Shown: positions 43,360 through 51,610 of the stretch, in pieces
How the letters are laid out: every line of letters begins with the position of its first letter
Position numbering within the stretch: position 1 is the stretch's first letter
Assembly: GCA_039024295.1 (NCBI GenBank)
Contig: JBCDIQ010000001.1
Location: forward strand, 1 to 64,000
DNA from: JBCDIQ01 sp039024295
GTDB lineage: Bacteria; Bacteroidota; Bacteroidia; J057
DNA length: 64,000 nt
Reading direction: 5' to 3'
Program-made: the position numbers and the translations under genes
Notes under the pieces: generated by a model
Database searches by the model: none
What the model saw: the letters and a program-made list of their open reading frames with translations, nothing else
What the model was told of the DNA's origin: nothing

Positions 43360-45102
43360 CTATACTCGCCCCCTTTTCCTCCTCCGCCACTGCGCCCGCA
43401 GCACCCCAAAGGCCACCACCACCAGCACGGGCAGCAGCAGGTTCAGCACCCGAATCAGGGTAACATTATCGCGGACCTTGTCCCGGTCCAGGGGGCGCAT
43501 GACCACCTCTTTGGAGCGGACCTTGGTGAGGGCGTCGTCGCCGGCGAGGTAATCCACTGCGTTGAGGAGGAGGGTTTTGTTGTCGTAGGGCATGCGGCGG
43601 CGCTGGCCCCGGAACAGCTTCCCCTGGGGGAACTCGCCTTCTGCCAGCACGACCATGCGGCGGCCATCGGTAAGCTGCTTGAGGTACTCGGCCACGGCGC
43701 GCTCAGGTACAGAATCCCGCTGACGGTAGTATTCCATCGCCAGCTCAGGCAGGTCGGAGCGGGGCAGGAACTTGGCCTTGGGGGGATTGGGGGCGAGGGA
43801 ATCCGTGGGAGGGGTTCTCCCGGTAAAAGCCGAAAGGAAGGTCCCTTCGATCAATACACCCACTGACTGGTCGCCTTTTCCCCGGAACACCTGCGGTGGA
43901 GGCGGGTTTTGCAGCACCTCGTTCAGGTCTATGAATTGCACCCCATCCACCGTACGGCTGTAGGCCGAACTTTTCAGGAATACCGTTTTCTTCACCTTTT
44001 CCTGGAAAAAGGTATCCACGGAGGAGGCATAGCGAAGCAGGGCAGCGTCCACATTTCGGTTCAGCGGATGCGCCGGTAAGTCGATCAGCAGCGGATGAAA
44101 CAGCCATTTTTTCGATACAAAACTGCCGCCCGAACCGCTTTCGATGAACAGTTCCGTGCTTTCGCAATTCAGGTCCTGCACCAAATTGTAATTGATCTTG
44201 AACCCATACTGGAAAAAGAGGTCATCTAGGTTTAGCTCCCGAAGAGACGTGAGGGTGGAGCGTTTTTCAAATAAATCCAGGTCCACCTGCTGTTGGTCCA
44301 TGACCCACAGGATATTGCCGCCTCGCATGAGGTATTGGTCAATCTCGTATTTGTCCCGCTCCGAAAACGGCTGGGTAGGCTGAACCACCACCAGAATTCG
44401 GATGGCCGGATCGATGAACTCGCCCGGATTGCGCTTCATGTCAAAGGTGTACACCTGATAGGCGGTCTGTAAGCCAGAAATGAATTCAGGCATTTCCTCT
44501 AGTGGGGTTTCTCCGTGTCCTTGCAGGAACGCCAAATTCACGCGCTGCTCGCGCAGCAGGTTCCGCATGGCCGACACCAATTTGTACTCCAGATCGGCTT
44601 CTGCCTTTTGGAAATTGATCTCTCCGTTGGGAAAAGCAGCCCCTTTGAGTAGGTCCACAAACTGCTCTTCGTCCCGGTATTTCATCGAAACCACCGGAAA
44701 CATGAACTTCTGTTCGGTTTCGGTAGCTGATTTCCGCACCGTGATGGGAATGGGCAAAAAGCCGCGTTTGCCCAGATCTTCCCGTAGCTCTGGGTTTTTG
44801 CTGGGGTCGATGAATTCAAAATTCAACTCCCCAGTCGCGTACTGCTTGAATTCCAGTAAGGTCGTTCGTAGTACATCCTGGTACTGGCGAATGTTGGGCG
44901 GAAATTCTCCTTCCAGGTATACGCGCACATACAGGGGCACTTCAAGCGAACGCGCCGTTTCGAGGCTTACTTCCGAAAGGGAATAGCGCTTTTCAGCCGT
45001 GAGGTCCGCCCGAAAAAAATAGCCCGAAGCCACCAAATTTAAAAAGATGATGATGGCAATGACCAGGCCCCATTGGGAGAGTTGTATGAGCGTTTTGTTC
45101 AT
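43360..45102 (-). CDS. gldG: Gliding motility protein GldG
   Basis: A 580-residue protein of the GldG family (ABC_transp_aux, DUF4350-type). It has an N-terminal helix (GLVIAIIIFLNLVASGYFF), a large outer domain (YSLSEVSLETARSLEVPLYVRVYLEGEFPPNIRQYQDVLRTTLLEF; ILVVVQPTQPFSERDKYEIDQYLMRGGNILWVMD) and a C-terminal helix (VLNLLLPVLVVVAFGVLRAQWRRR). In Flavobacterium GldA, GldF and GldG form an ABC exporter-like complex needed for gliding. The start overlaps the gldF stop by 4 bp. gldA is not in the window. It is GC-richer than its WD40 neighbour. Confidence 0.93.
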   Translation of the reverse strand: MNKTLIQLSQWGLVIAIIIFLNLVASGYFFRADLTAEKRYSLSEVSLETARSLEVPLYVRVYLEGEFPPNIRQYQDVLRTTLLEFKQYATGELNFEFIDPSKNPELREDLGKRGFLPIPITVRKSATETEQKFMFPVVSMKYRDEEQFVDLLKGAAFPNGEINFQKAEADLEYKLVSAMRNLLREQRVNLAFLQGHGETPLEEMPEFISGLQTAYQVYTFDMKRNPGEFIDPAIRILVVVQPTQPFSERDKYEIDQYLMRGGNILWVMDQQQVDLDLFEKRSTLTSLRELNLDDLFFQYGFKINYNLVQDLNCESTELFIESGSGGSFVSKKWLFHPLLIDLPAHPLNRNVDAALLRYASSVDTFFQEKVKKTVFLKSSAYSRTVDGVQFIDLNEVLQNPPPPQVFRGKGDQSVGVLIEGTFLSAFTGRTPPTDSLAPNPPKAKFLPRSDLPELAMEYYRQRDSVPERAVAEYLKQLTDGRRMVVLAEGEFPQGKLFRGQRRRMPYDNKTLLLNAVDYLAGDDALTKVRSKEVVMRPLDRDKVRDNVTLIRVLNLLLPVLVVVAFGVLRAQWRRRKRGRV

Positions 45103-45839
45103 GCGCGCTTAAATTCCAGGCTCATTTTGGTGCCGATCAAGGCAATGGCAATCAAACTAAAGAAGTACAACAAATCACGGGAATCCAGCACCCCGCGGCT
45201 GATGCTGCGGTAATGTTCCATGATGCCCATCTTGAGGAAAAAGGCATTGATGCCGTCCAAGGATTTGATTCCTGCCAGAAATTCAAATGCCAGGAACATG
45301 AAGAAGCACAGGAACACCCCCAGCACAAATGCCACAATCTGGTTCGAAGTCAACGAAGACGTAAATACGCCAATGGCCGCAAAGATGCTCCCCAGGGCAA
45401 ATAGCCCCAAATATGCTCCGATGGTTGCGCCCATGTCCAGGTTGCCCACGGGTTTGCCCAGTTGGTAAATTGTCACCACAAAAATCACGGTAGGAATCAG
45501 GGCAATCAGCACCAAAAAGACCGCTGCCAGGTATTTTCCCAGGATGATGTGCCAGTCGGTTAGCGGCTTGGTGAGGAGAAATTCCATGGTGCCGCCCTTG
45601 GTTTCCTCTGCAAATGACCGCATGGTAATGGCGGGACCCAAAAACAGGAAAAAATAGGGACCGAAGTCAAACAGGGGATCCAGGCTGGCGATGCCCATCT
45701 CCAGGAGGTTGTACTCAAACAACCATACGAATAGCCCCACTCCCACCAGAAAGACCACCATCACGAGGTAAGCGATCAGGGAATTGAGGAACGCAGCAAC
45801 TTCTTTTCGAAAAATGGTAAGGACAGCCTTCATCTGCAA
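45099..45839 (-). CDS. gldF: Gliding motility ABC transporter permease GldF
   Basis: A 246-residue ABC-2 type permease with six predicted helices. It opens VLTIFRKEVAAFLNSLIAYLVMVVFLVGVGLFVWLF, and has the family stretch FLFLGPAITMRSFAEETKGGTMEFLLTKPLTDWHIILGKYLAAVFLV. It ends in SLIAIALIGTKMSLEFKRA. It overlaps gldG by 4 bp and the two form an operon. The partner ATPase GldA must be elsewhere. Confidence 0.95.
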   Translation of the reverse strand: MQMKAVLTIFRKEVAAFLNSLIAYLVMVVFLVGVGLFVWLFEYNLLEMGIASLDPLFDFGPYFFLFLGPAITMRSFAEETKGGTMEFLLTKPLTDWHIILGKYLAAVFLVLIALIPTVIFVVTIYQLGKPVGNLDMGATIGAYLGLFALGSIFAAIGVFTSSLTSNQIVAFVLGVFLCFFMFLAFEFLAGIKSLDGINAFFLKMGIMEHYRSISRGVLDSRDLLYFFSLIAIALIGTKMSLEFKRA

Positions 45840-45862
45840 TGGAATACGTCCACAAGTTACGC

Positions 45863-45870
45863 TATATTTG
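45863..45870 (+). promoter_or_regulatory. TATATTTG -7 box before the DUF3667 pair
   Basis: An exact TAnnTTTG match in the 45-bp divergent gap to gldF, 15 bp before GTG 45885 and 27 bp before ATG 45897. The spacing favours the ATG as start of the first DUF3667 gene. Confidence 0.4.
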
Positions 45871-45884
45871 AAATCAGCAAAAAT

Positions 45885-46706
45885 GTGACCAACGATATGA
45901 ATGCAGATGTTAATGATAGCTCAAAAATGACCGAAATGGAACGAGCGAATGCGCCGGGGGTGTTCGAACGGGAGTACCGATTTGGTCAGACGGAGGAGAC
46001 GCGCGCAGGCCGGGTGTCATTCAATGGGTTAGTGGGAGAATTGGTTGGAACCTTTCGGCACCATTTCCAAGTATTTTGGGCCACGACTTTTGCCTTATTC
46101 GCCTCACCCGGAAAAGTACTGAACACCTACCTCAATGGATATCGCGGCCAATATTACAACCCGGTTAACTACTTTTTCCTCATTGCTTCGGTCACCACTT
46201 TTATCAACCTGTTGGTCATAGATACCGATGGGTTTAACCGAGGGGTAAAAGACGGCTCCAAAAACGATGAGTTTGCTCAGTTCATGGGCAAGCTGCTAGA
46301 GGGCTATTTTGAATACATGAACATTAGCATGTTTACCCTCGTGTTTTTTCTGGCTTATTTCTCGTATCGTGCCTTCAAATCAAAGGGCATCCTTCTAGGT
46401 GAACATTTGATTGTCATGCTGTATGTTCAAGGTGCGGTGGGGCTAGTCAGTCTTCCCTTCTACGGATTCGTGGCACTTGATCAAACCAGGTGGATGTTTA
46501 CGTTCTTTTCATACTCCACGCTGGTTTGGGTTCTCTACCTCATTTGGGTTTATCGTGATCTTTTTAAGATCAGTTGGGGGAAAGCAGTTTGGAAGTCCGT
46601 TGTGGTCAATTTACTAGCCTTATTCGTGTTCTATTTCATCATTTTGTTGCTAGCACTTATCATTATCACCATATATTTGATTTGGTCTAAAAAAATGACT
46701 CCATGA
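45885..46706 (+). CDS. DUF3667-like membrane protein, copy 1
   Basis: A 273-residue protein with a ~65-residue soluble N-terminus and about five helices. The family mark is FATTFALFASPGKVLNTYLNGYRGQYYNPVNYFFLIASVTTF-like (FxxPGxVxxxYxxGxRxxYYNPxxYFFLIAS), as in DUF3667. The zinc ribbon that normally opens the family is missing; the N-tail here has no Cys. Further helices are MFTLVFFLAYFSYRAF, VMLYVQGAVGLVSLPFYGFVAL and LLALFVFYFIILLLALIIITIYLIW. GTG 45885 or ATG 45897 may be the start. It overlaps copy 2 by 4 bp (ATGA). Function unknown. Confidence 0.75.
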   Translation: MTNDMNADVNDSSKMTEMERANAPGVFEREYRFGQTEETRAGRVSFNGLVGELVGTFRHHFQVFWATTFALFASPGKVLNTYLNGYRGQYYNPVNYFFLIASVTTFINLLVIDTDGFNRGVKDGSKNDEFAQFMGKLLEGYFEYMNISMFTLVFFLAYFSYRAFKSKGILLGEHLIVMLYVQGAVGLVSLPFYGFVALDQTRWMFTFFSYSTLVWVLYLIWVYRDLFKISWGKAVWKSVVVNLLALFVFYFIILLLALIIITIYLIWSKKMTP

Positions 46707-47476
46707 AAGACACGCCAACTTCCGAACGCACCCAAAGCAGTAGGCTGTTTGAAAAGAGCCATGAATATGGAGCAGGGGATCAGCAGCCTGCGGGTCGCCT
46801 GAAGTTTGACCAGCTTCAACAAGAGCTGAAAGCATACCTCCGGCAGGAGTCCAAACTGTTTTTCAAAACCTTCTGGCACATGATCATTCGCCCGGCAGAG
46901 GTGGTGAATTACTTTTTGGATGGGCACAGGGGTAAGTACTACAACCCGATCAATTTCTTTTTCCTGATCGCTTCGGTGTATGCATTTTCGTCTGCATTTC
47001 TGCTCAAATATCAGCCTACGACCAAAACATTAGAGAGCATTCCCGACAAGGAGATTGGCATGTTTCTTTCTGAGGCAGTGAAACTATCTGTTGAATATGG
47101 AAATATCATTTCGTTTATCTCGGTCTTGGCCTTTGCCCTGGTGCATTTCGTTTTCTTTAGAAAAAAGGAAGGATACTATTATGCAGAATACTTGGTTTTG
47201 ATGATGTGCACCTACAGCGTTGGGCTGGTAGCGAATATGATTTCTGGGGTGGCCCTGATAAACGTTGACCCAACTTTTCAAATGGCGTATGTAGCCATCT
47301 TCCTCCCCATCTATTTCGGATACTTTGGCTGGGCTTTTCGCAGCTTTTTTGGACTGAGTTGGCACAAAGCATTCTTTAGAACCACCTTGGTACTGGTCTT
47401 GGGACAACTCATCTACATCTCAGTCATAGGACTGGTAGGGGCAGCAGTAGGTTACGTCTACTTTCAGTACCAATGA
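46703..47476 (+). CDS. DUF3667-like membrane protein, copy 2
   Basis: A 257-residue paralogue of the preceding gene, coupled through an ATGA overlap. It repeats the mark IRPAEVVNYFLDGHRGKYYNPINFFFLIASVYAF, followed by helices IISFISVLAFALVHFVFF, YLVLMMCTYSVGLVANMISGVALI, MAYVAIFLPIYFGYFGWAF and LVLVLGQLIYISVIGLVGAAVGYVYF. It also lacks the family's Cys pairs. The two proteins likely form a hetero-oligomer in the inner membrane, an inference from coupling and similarity. Function unknown. Confidence 0.75.
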   Translation: MKDTPTSERTQSSRLFEKSHEYGAGDQQPAGRLKFDQLQQELKAYLRQESKLFFKTFWHMIIRPAEVVNYFLDGHRGKYYNPINFFFLIASVYAFSSAFLLKYQPTTKTLESIPDKEIGMFLSEAVKLSVEYGNIISFISVLAFALVHFVFFRKKEGYYYAEYLVLMMCTYSVGLVANMISGVALINVDPTFQMAYVAIFLPIYFGYFGWAFRSFFGLSWHKAFFRTTLVLVLGQLIYISVIGLVGAAVGYVYFQYQ

Positions 47477-47498
47477 TCAGAACCGACCAAAAACAGTC

Positions 47499-47526
47499 AA
47501 GCCCAAGAACCGAAGTTCCTGGGCTT
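47499..47526 (+). terminator. Hairpin after the DUF3667 pair
   Basis: AAGCCCAAGAAC (47499-47510) pairs with GTTCCTGGGCTT (47515-47526) at 11 of 12 positions around a CGAA tetraloop, 22 bp past the stop. There is no U-run on the plus strand, so termination is possible but not typical. Confidence 0.45.
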
Positions 47527-47666
47527 CGAACTGCCTCTTACATGAAAACTTAAACTGATGGTGGCTTCAGGGCTGTTTTTATTTCATTAGTCGCCCCCTC
47601 CAGAAAAATCTCGCTGTGAATTCTGAATTTTTTTGATTTTTTTCTCAAAAAAATCTTTGGCACCGC

Positions 47667-50600
47667 ATGCAATACTGGGTAATAGCAGTTTTTTTCTCAT
47701 TCGTTCTTTCCAGCAAATTCTCTCAGGCTCAGAATCTGAGAGAGCTTCCCGCCCTGACAAATGCCCAAAATGCCCCAGAATTTGGGGAACAAGCCCAGCA
47801 AATGGCCATCGAGGCCTTTCGTTCCAGGCTACCAGTTGATGCACATGCTTACTTACAAAGTGGCATCGACCAATTGACGCAGTTCCAGCAGGAAGCCCTT
47901 CCGATTTACGCAGAACTCCACCACACCCAGGGCAGCATTTTCTTTTTCCAGCAAGATTTCCCAGAAGCCCTTCGGTTTTATCGAATGTATAAGCGGCTGC
48001 TCGGGACTCACCATCCTGAAGCACGAGAATCTCACCTGAAAAGCTTTAAAAACCTGGCACTTTGTCACCGGAAAATGGGGGTGGCAGATTCAGCTACCTT
48101 TTATGCTGACCAAATCCTTACGAAGGCAGACCGCAACCAGGACAGCACGCTGTGTTACCAAGCCTATTGGCTGAAGGCAGAACTCGCGTACGCAACCCAG
48201 GCATTTGAAATTTCCCTTAAAACAGGGGAAAATGCCAGGAAGTATCTTTCACGAGGTGCCAAACAGCTACCTGAAACCTATCGACTTACGGGAAATTGCC
48301 TCAAACATTTGGGGCGACTTACGGAAGCCCTACGTCACAAAGAACTGGCCCTGAAGGGATTTGAGCAAACCCAGGCTTCAATCGTCAAGCAGACCATTGC
48401 TCGTTTTGATTTAGGAGAGATACACCAATACCGGAATCAATTTGACCTGGCGGTGCCCTATTACCTGCAGAGCCTGGAAACCTTTGAAGCACTGTACCGC
48501 CGCAAGCCTCAGGCGAAAATAGCGGAGTACCTGGCAACTGTTACCCGCAACCTTGGGCGGCTGTACGAGGTCGAAGGGGATTATGAGGTGGCGGGCAATT
48601 ATTATTTGCGAGCATTAGAGATCCTCGAACAGCACGACGGATTGGAAGCGATAGACCTCGCCACCATCTATCGATTGCTCGCCCGCAACCGACTCAACCT
48701 GGGCAGACTGGATGCTGCCCTGCTGTTGGCGCGCCAATCTCTCCAATGGTATGACCTCATAGAGTCTAAGGTTTCTCTTGGAGCAGGTACTGCTTATTTG
48801 CTAATCGGTAAAATATACCTGGAGCAGCAGGCATTTTCCTCCGCTCAGCAGGTCCTGGATTCAGCATGGAGCATTTTTGAGCAATTGAGGCCAGATTGCC
48901 ATGCCGACCTTGTTCAAGTGCTGTTGGCAAAAGGAGAGCTTGCCCTTGCACAAACACAATTTGAGACAGCTCAAAGCTGGGGCAACCAATCCATCAATTG
49001 CCTGGGGAATCCAGAAAAGGTAGATATCGCATCTATTTCCCAGCCCCAAGTGCTCTGGGAAGCCTTGCGACTTTCAGCGACCATTTGGGCAACACAAGCT
49101 GATTACCCGGATACTTCGGATCCTCAGGCTGCTCAGGAGCAAGCATTGATTCGGCTCAAACAGGTGATCAACCTTGAAAATCAACTGCGGCAGGCAGCAG
49201 AAGGGGCAAGAACCCGTCAATGGCTGGGCAAAAAAGCCTCCCCTGTCTTTGAGGCTGCCATCTCCACTGCACTGGACCTATATGCTGTGACTCAAAATCC
49301 AGCTTTTCTGGAGGATGCCTTTGTACTGTCCGAGCAGAGCCGTGCCGCCCGCCTGCAGGAGCGGTTGCAAGATCATTCCGCCCGAAAATTTGCCGGGATT
49401 CCCGAGCAGCTATTGCTAGAGGAACAACAGGTCCGGGAGCAAATTGCCTATTATCAAAAGCGGATCAGGGAGGGAGAGCTGACCTATGCTTCGAGCATGA
49501 ATGCGCTCAGGGACGGCCTGCTTGTGGCCCAGCAAAAGGGAAGAGACCTGCTGCAACAGCTTGAACGACAATACCCTGCCTATTTCCAGCTAAAATACCA
49601 ACAACCAGATTTGAGCATCGCCTCGATCCAGGAACAACTATCGGAAAATACCCGGTTGGTTGAGTTTTTTCAGGGAGAACAAGCGCTATTTACCTTTGTG
49701 ATCACCCGAGATTCAGCTTGGACATTGGTTTCTGACATCCCAGATTCGTTTACTCATCAGGTATTTGGGTTACAGCAGGCCATTGTCAACAAAGACCCGG
49801 TGGCCCAGCCCCTTGAAGCATGGAACGCTCTGGTAACGCCTGCGCACCATTTGTACCAACTGCTGATGGCCCCTGTCCTAAAAGATGCCCTTCCGGGGGA
49901 GCATCTGTTGATTATTCCTTCCGGGGTCCTGGCCTATCTACCATTTGAGGTACTGTTGCAAAGTGCTGCCGATCCTGATGTTGGGAGTTATGGCAAACTG
50001 GACTACCTCATCAAATCCCATCCCATTCAATACGGGTATTCGGCGACGCATTTGTTGAATTACCAGACAGAACGTGTACCTCCCAACAGCTATTTGGGCA
50101 TTGCCCCCAATTTCTCGGCTGATACCACTTACACCAACCTGAAGTTTGCCCAAAAAGAGATTGACGCAGCTGCCGACATGATGAACGGAAAGACCCTCAC
50201 CGATGTTGCGGCCACAGAAAAGGCTTTTTTATCTGTTGCCAACAACTTCCAGGTGCTGCACCTCGCCACCCATGGATTGGTGGACGAATCTGAACCCCTG
50301 GACAGCAGAATTGTCTTTCAGCAAGCAGCAGATTCAGATGGCTTGTTGCATGTGTATGAATTGTACAACCTTCGCCTTCAAGCCCAACTGGTCATGCTGA
50401 GTGCTTGTAATACAGGCATTGGCAAATACGAGGAAGGGGAAGGGGTTGTCAGCCTTTCAAGGGCATTCGCCTACGCAGGCTGTCCCTCCATTTTGATGAC
50501 CCTCTGGTCGGTAAATGATCGCTCTTCAGCCCAAATTGTCGACACCTATGTTCAGGAGCTTGCCAATCAGGTTCCCAAGGACCAGGCGTTACAACACGCA

Positions 50601-50792
50601 AAAATTGAGTACCTGAAGGCCTCAGACGACTTGTTGGCACATCCCTTTTTCTGGGCAGGGTTTGTAGGCGTGGGGAGTTCGGACCCTTTGGAAGTGCCTG
50701 ATAGTTCTATTTGGTGGAGGATTGGTCTTATGGTGATAATTCTTAGCTTAGGGCTAGTTTTGAAAAGATATTTCAGCAAACGTAAAAAATGA
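47667..50792 (+). CDS. TPR-CHAT protease-like protein
   Basis: A 1041-residue protein with a signal peptide (VIAVFFSFVLSSKFSQAQ). About 400 residues of TPR repeats follow (HKELALKGFEQTQ, YYLRALEILEQHDGLEAIDLATIYRLLARNRLNLGRLDAALLLARQSL), then a helical linker and a CHAT domain. The caspase-like dyad is intact: His869 in LHLATHGLVDES and Cys914 in LVMLSACNTGIG, with the family stretch GEGVVSLSRAFAYAGCPSILMTLWSVND. A membrane helix (IWWRIGLMVIILSLGLVLKRYF) and a basic tail close it, so it is probably anchored with the protease part in the periplasm. Such TPR-CHAT proteins are common in Bacteroidota with unknown targets. No CRISPR or gasdermin genes adjoin it. Confidence 0.92.
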   Translation: MQYWVIAVFFSFVLSSKFSQAQNLRELPALTNAQNAPEFGEQAQQMAIEAFRSRLPVDAHAYLQSGIDQLTQFQQEALPIYAELHHTQGSIFFFQQDFPEALRFYRMYKRLLGTHHPEARESHLKSFKNLALCHRKMGVADSATFYADQILTKADRNQDSTLCYQAYWLKAELAYATQAFEISLKTGENARKYLSRGAKQLPETYRLTGNCLKHLGRLTEALRHKELALKGFEQTQASIVKQTIARFDLGEIHQYRNQFDLAVPYYLQSLETFEALYRRKPQAKIAEYLATVTRNLGRLYEVEGDYEVAGNYYLRALEILEQHDGLEAIDLATIYRLLARNRLNLGRLDAALLLARQSLQWYDLIESKVSLGAGTAYLLIGKIYLEQQAFSSAQQVLDSAWSIFEQLRPDCHADLVQVLLAKGELALAQTQFETAQSWGNQSINCLGNPEKVDIASISQPQVLWEALRLSATIWATQADYPDTSDPQAAQEQALIRLKQVINLENQLRQAAEGARTRQWLGKKASPVFEAAISTALDLYAVTQNPAFLEDAFVLSEQSRAARLQERLQDHSARKFAGIPEQLLLEEQQVREQIAYYQKRIREGELTYASSMNALRDGLLVAQQKGRDLLQQLERQYPAYFQLKYQQPDLSIASIQEQLSENTRLVEFFQGEQALFTFVITRDSAWTLVSDIPDSFTHQVFGLQQAIVNKDPVAQPLEAWNALVTPAHHLYQLLMAPVLKDALPGEHLLIIPSGVLAYLPFEVLLQSAADPDVGSYGKLDYLIKSHPIQYGYSATHLLNYQTERVPPNSYLGIAPNFSADTTYTNLKFAQKEIDAAADMMNGKTLTDVAATEKAFLSVANNFQVLHLATHGLVDESEPLDSRIVFQQAADSDGLLHVYELYNLRLQAQLVMLSACNTGIGKYEEGEGVVSLSRAFAYAGCPSILMTLWSVNDRSSAQIVDTYVQELANQVPKDQALQHAKIEYLKASDDLLAHPFFWAGFVGVGSSDPLEVPDSSIWWRIGLMVIILSLGLVLKRYFSKRKK

Positions 50793-51031
50793 TTTTCCAC
50801 CAAGTACTATTTTGAGAGTTATAATTTTTTTGAAAGCTTTATTTTAAATACAGTTAAATTAAAATAATGAATGGCAAGATTTTTGATAATTAAATTTTAT
50901 TCGGAAGTTAATATTGAATTAAGCGAGGGTTAAAGGATAAAATGTCATACTTTAAAGTAATATTAAATATTTTTTACTTTAGCCTGTAAAACTTTGGAGC
51001 ACATCTTTTTATCATAAAAAAATCTATAACC

Positions 51032-51319
51032 ATGAAAAATTCTGAGATAAACTATGGTGTATTGAGTCATGTCTCAAGGGAATTAAATTGTAATGTCCTT
51101 GGGGATTGCAGTGGATCTACAATTAGTAGGAGAACCACAAAAGGCTTTAAAAGGGCTTTTAACCTAACAGATCACACAATTTCAGATCAAAACGCTGAGC
51201 ATATTGTACATGCAGCAATGCTGGGGACAGTCGTATGCCTATTTTCAAAAAATAAGGGTGCAATAGTTATTGGAATTTTATTATTGCTCGCTTTGATTTT
51301 CTTCTACAAAAGGGATTAA
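51032..51319 (+). CDS. Small hypothetical protein with C-terminal membrane helix
   Basis: A 95-residue protein with a soluble, Ser/Thr/Cys-containing part (LSHVSRELNCNVLGDCSGSTISRRTTKGFKRAFNLTD) and one C-terminal helix (GAIVIGILLLLALIFFY) ending in KRD, a tail-anchor layout. I recognise no family. The ATG at 51032 follows a purine-poor leader. The whole interval 50793-51606 is strikingly AT-rich compared with the CHAT gene before and the FG-GAP gene after, which suggests acquired DNA. The gap 50793-51031 contains no other feature I can support. Proximity to the CHAT gene raises the idea that it is a substrate, but nothing in sequence shows this. Confidence 0.5.
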   Translation: MKNSEINYGVLSHVSRELNCNVLGDCSGSTISRRTTKGFKRAFNLTDHTISDQNAEHIVHAAMLGTVVCLFSKNKGAIVIGILLLLALIFFYKRD

Positions 51320-51346
51320 TCTACGCATAAACAACTCGGATTTTAA

Positions 51347-51610
51347 ATATCTCTTTTTGCCAAAAGCTTAGAAAAGGCTTCGCTTATTTCGATAGGTGAT
51401 GTTTTTACAGAAAAATTTATTGACTCAATTTCAGCAGTTCTTGCTGGTATAAGAATAGATATAGAACGTAAATACACGATAGAATTGATGGCCAGTCGTG
51501 TCAAAAGGCAAAATTCCCTTCCCTCCTTTTTTGGCCTGCTTTCGCAACATTCGCATAGCCCCTCTTTTTACTCTTCGCGTTGCTTGGATAAACCAACTTC
51601 ACCCATATGA
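51347..51610 (+). pseudogene. Open frame without start codon, possible gene remnant
   Basis: An 87-codon frame opens after TAA 51344-51346 and ends at TGA 51608-51610, overlapping the ATG of the next gene as ATGA. It reads ISLFAKSLEKASLISIGDVF, TEKFIDSISAVLAGIRIDIE, then RKYTIELMASRVKRQ. The first two thirds look like an amphipathic protein. The only ATG (51488) would leave 40 residues of poor quality. It may be a decayed gene or chance. Confidence 0.2.

Noticed and set aside
47667..50792. Craspase-like TPR-CHAT system (CRISPR type III-E)
   Set aside because: No gRAMP/Cas7-11 gene or CRISPR array is present, and this protein has a signal peptide and C-terminal membrane helix, unlike the cytoplasmic Csx29.
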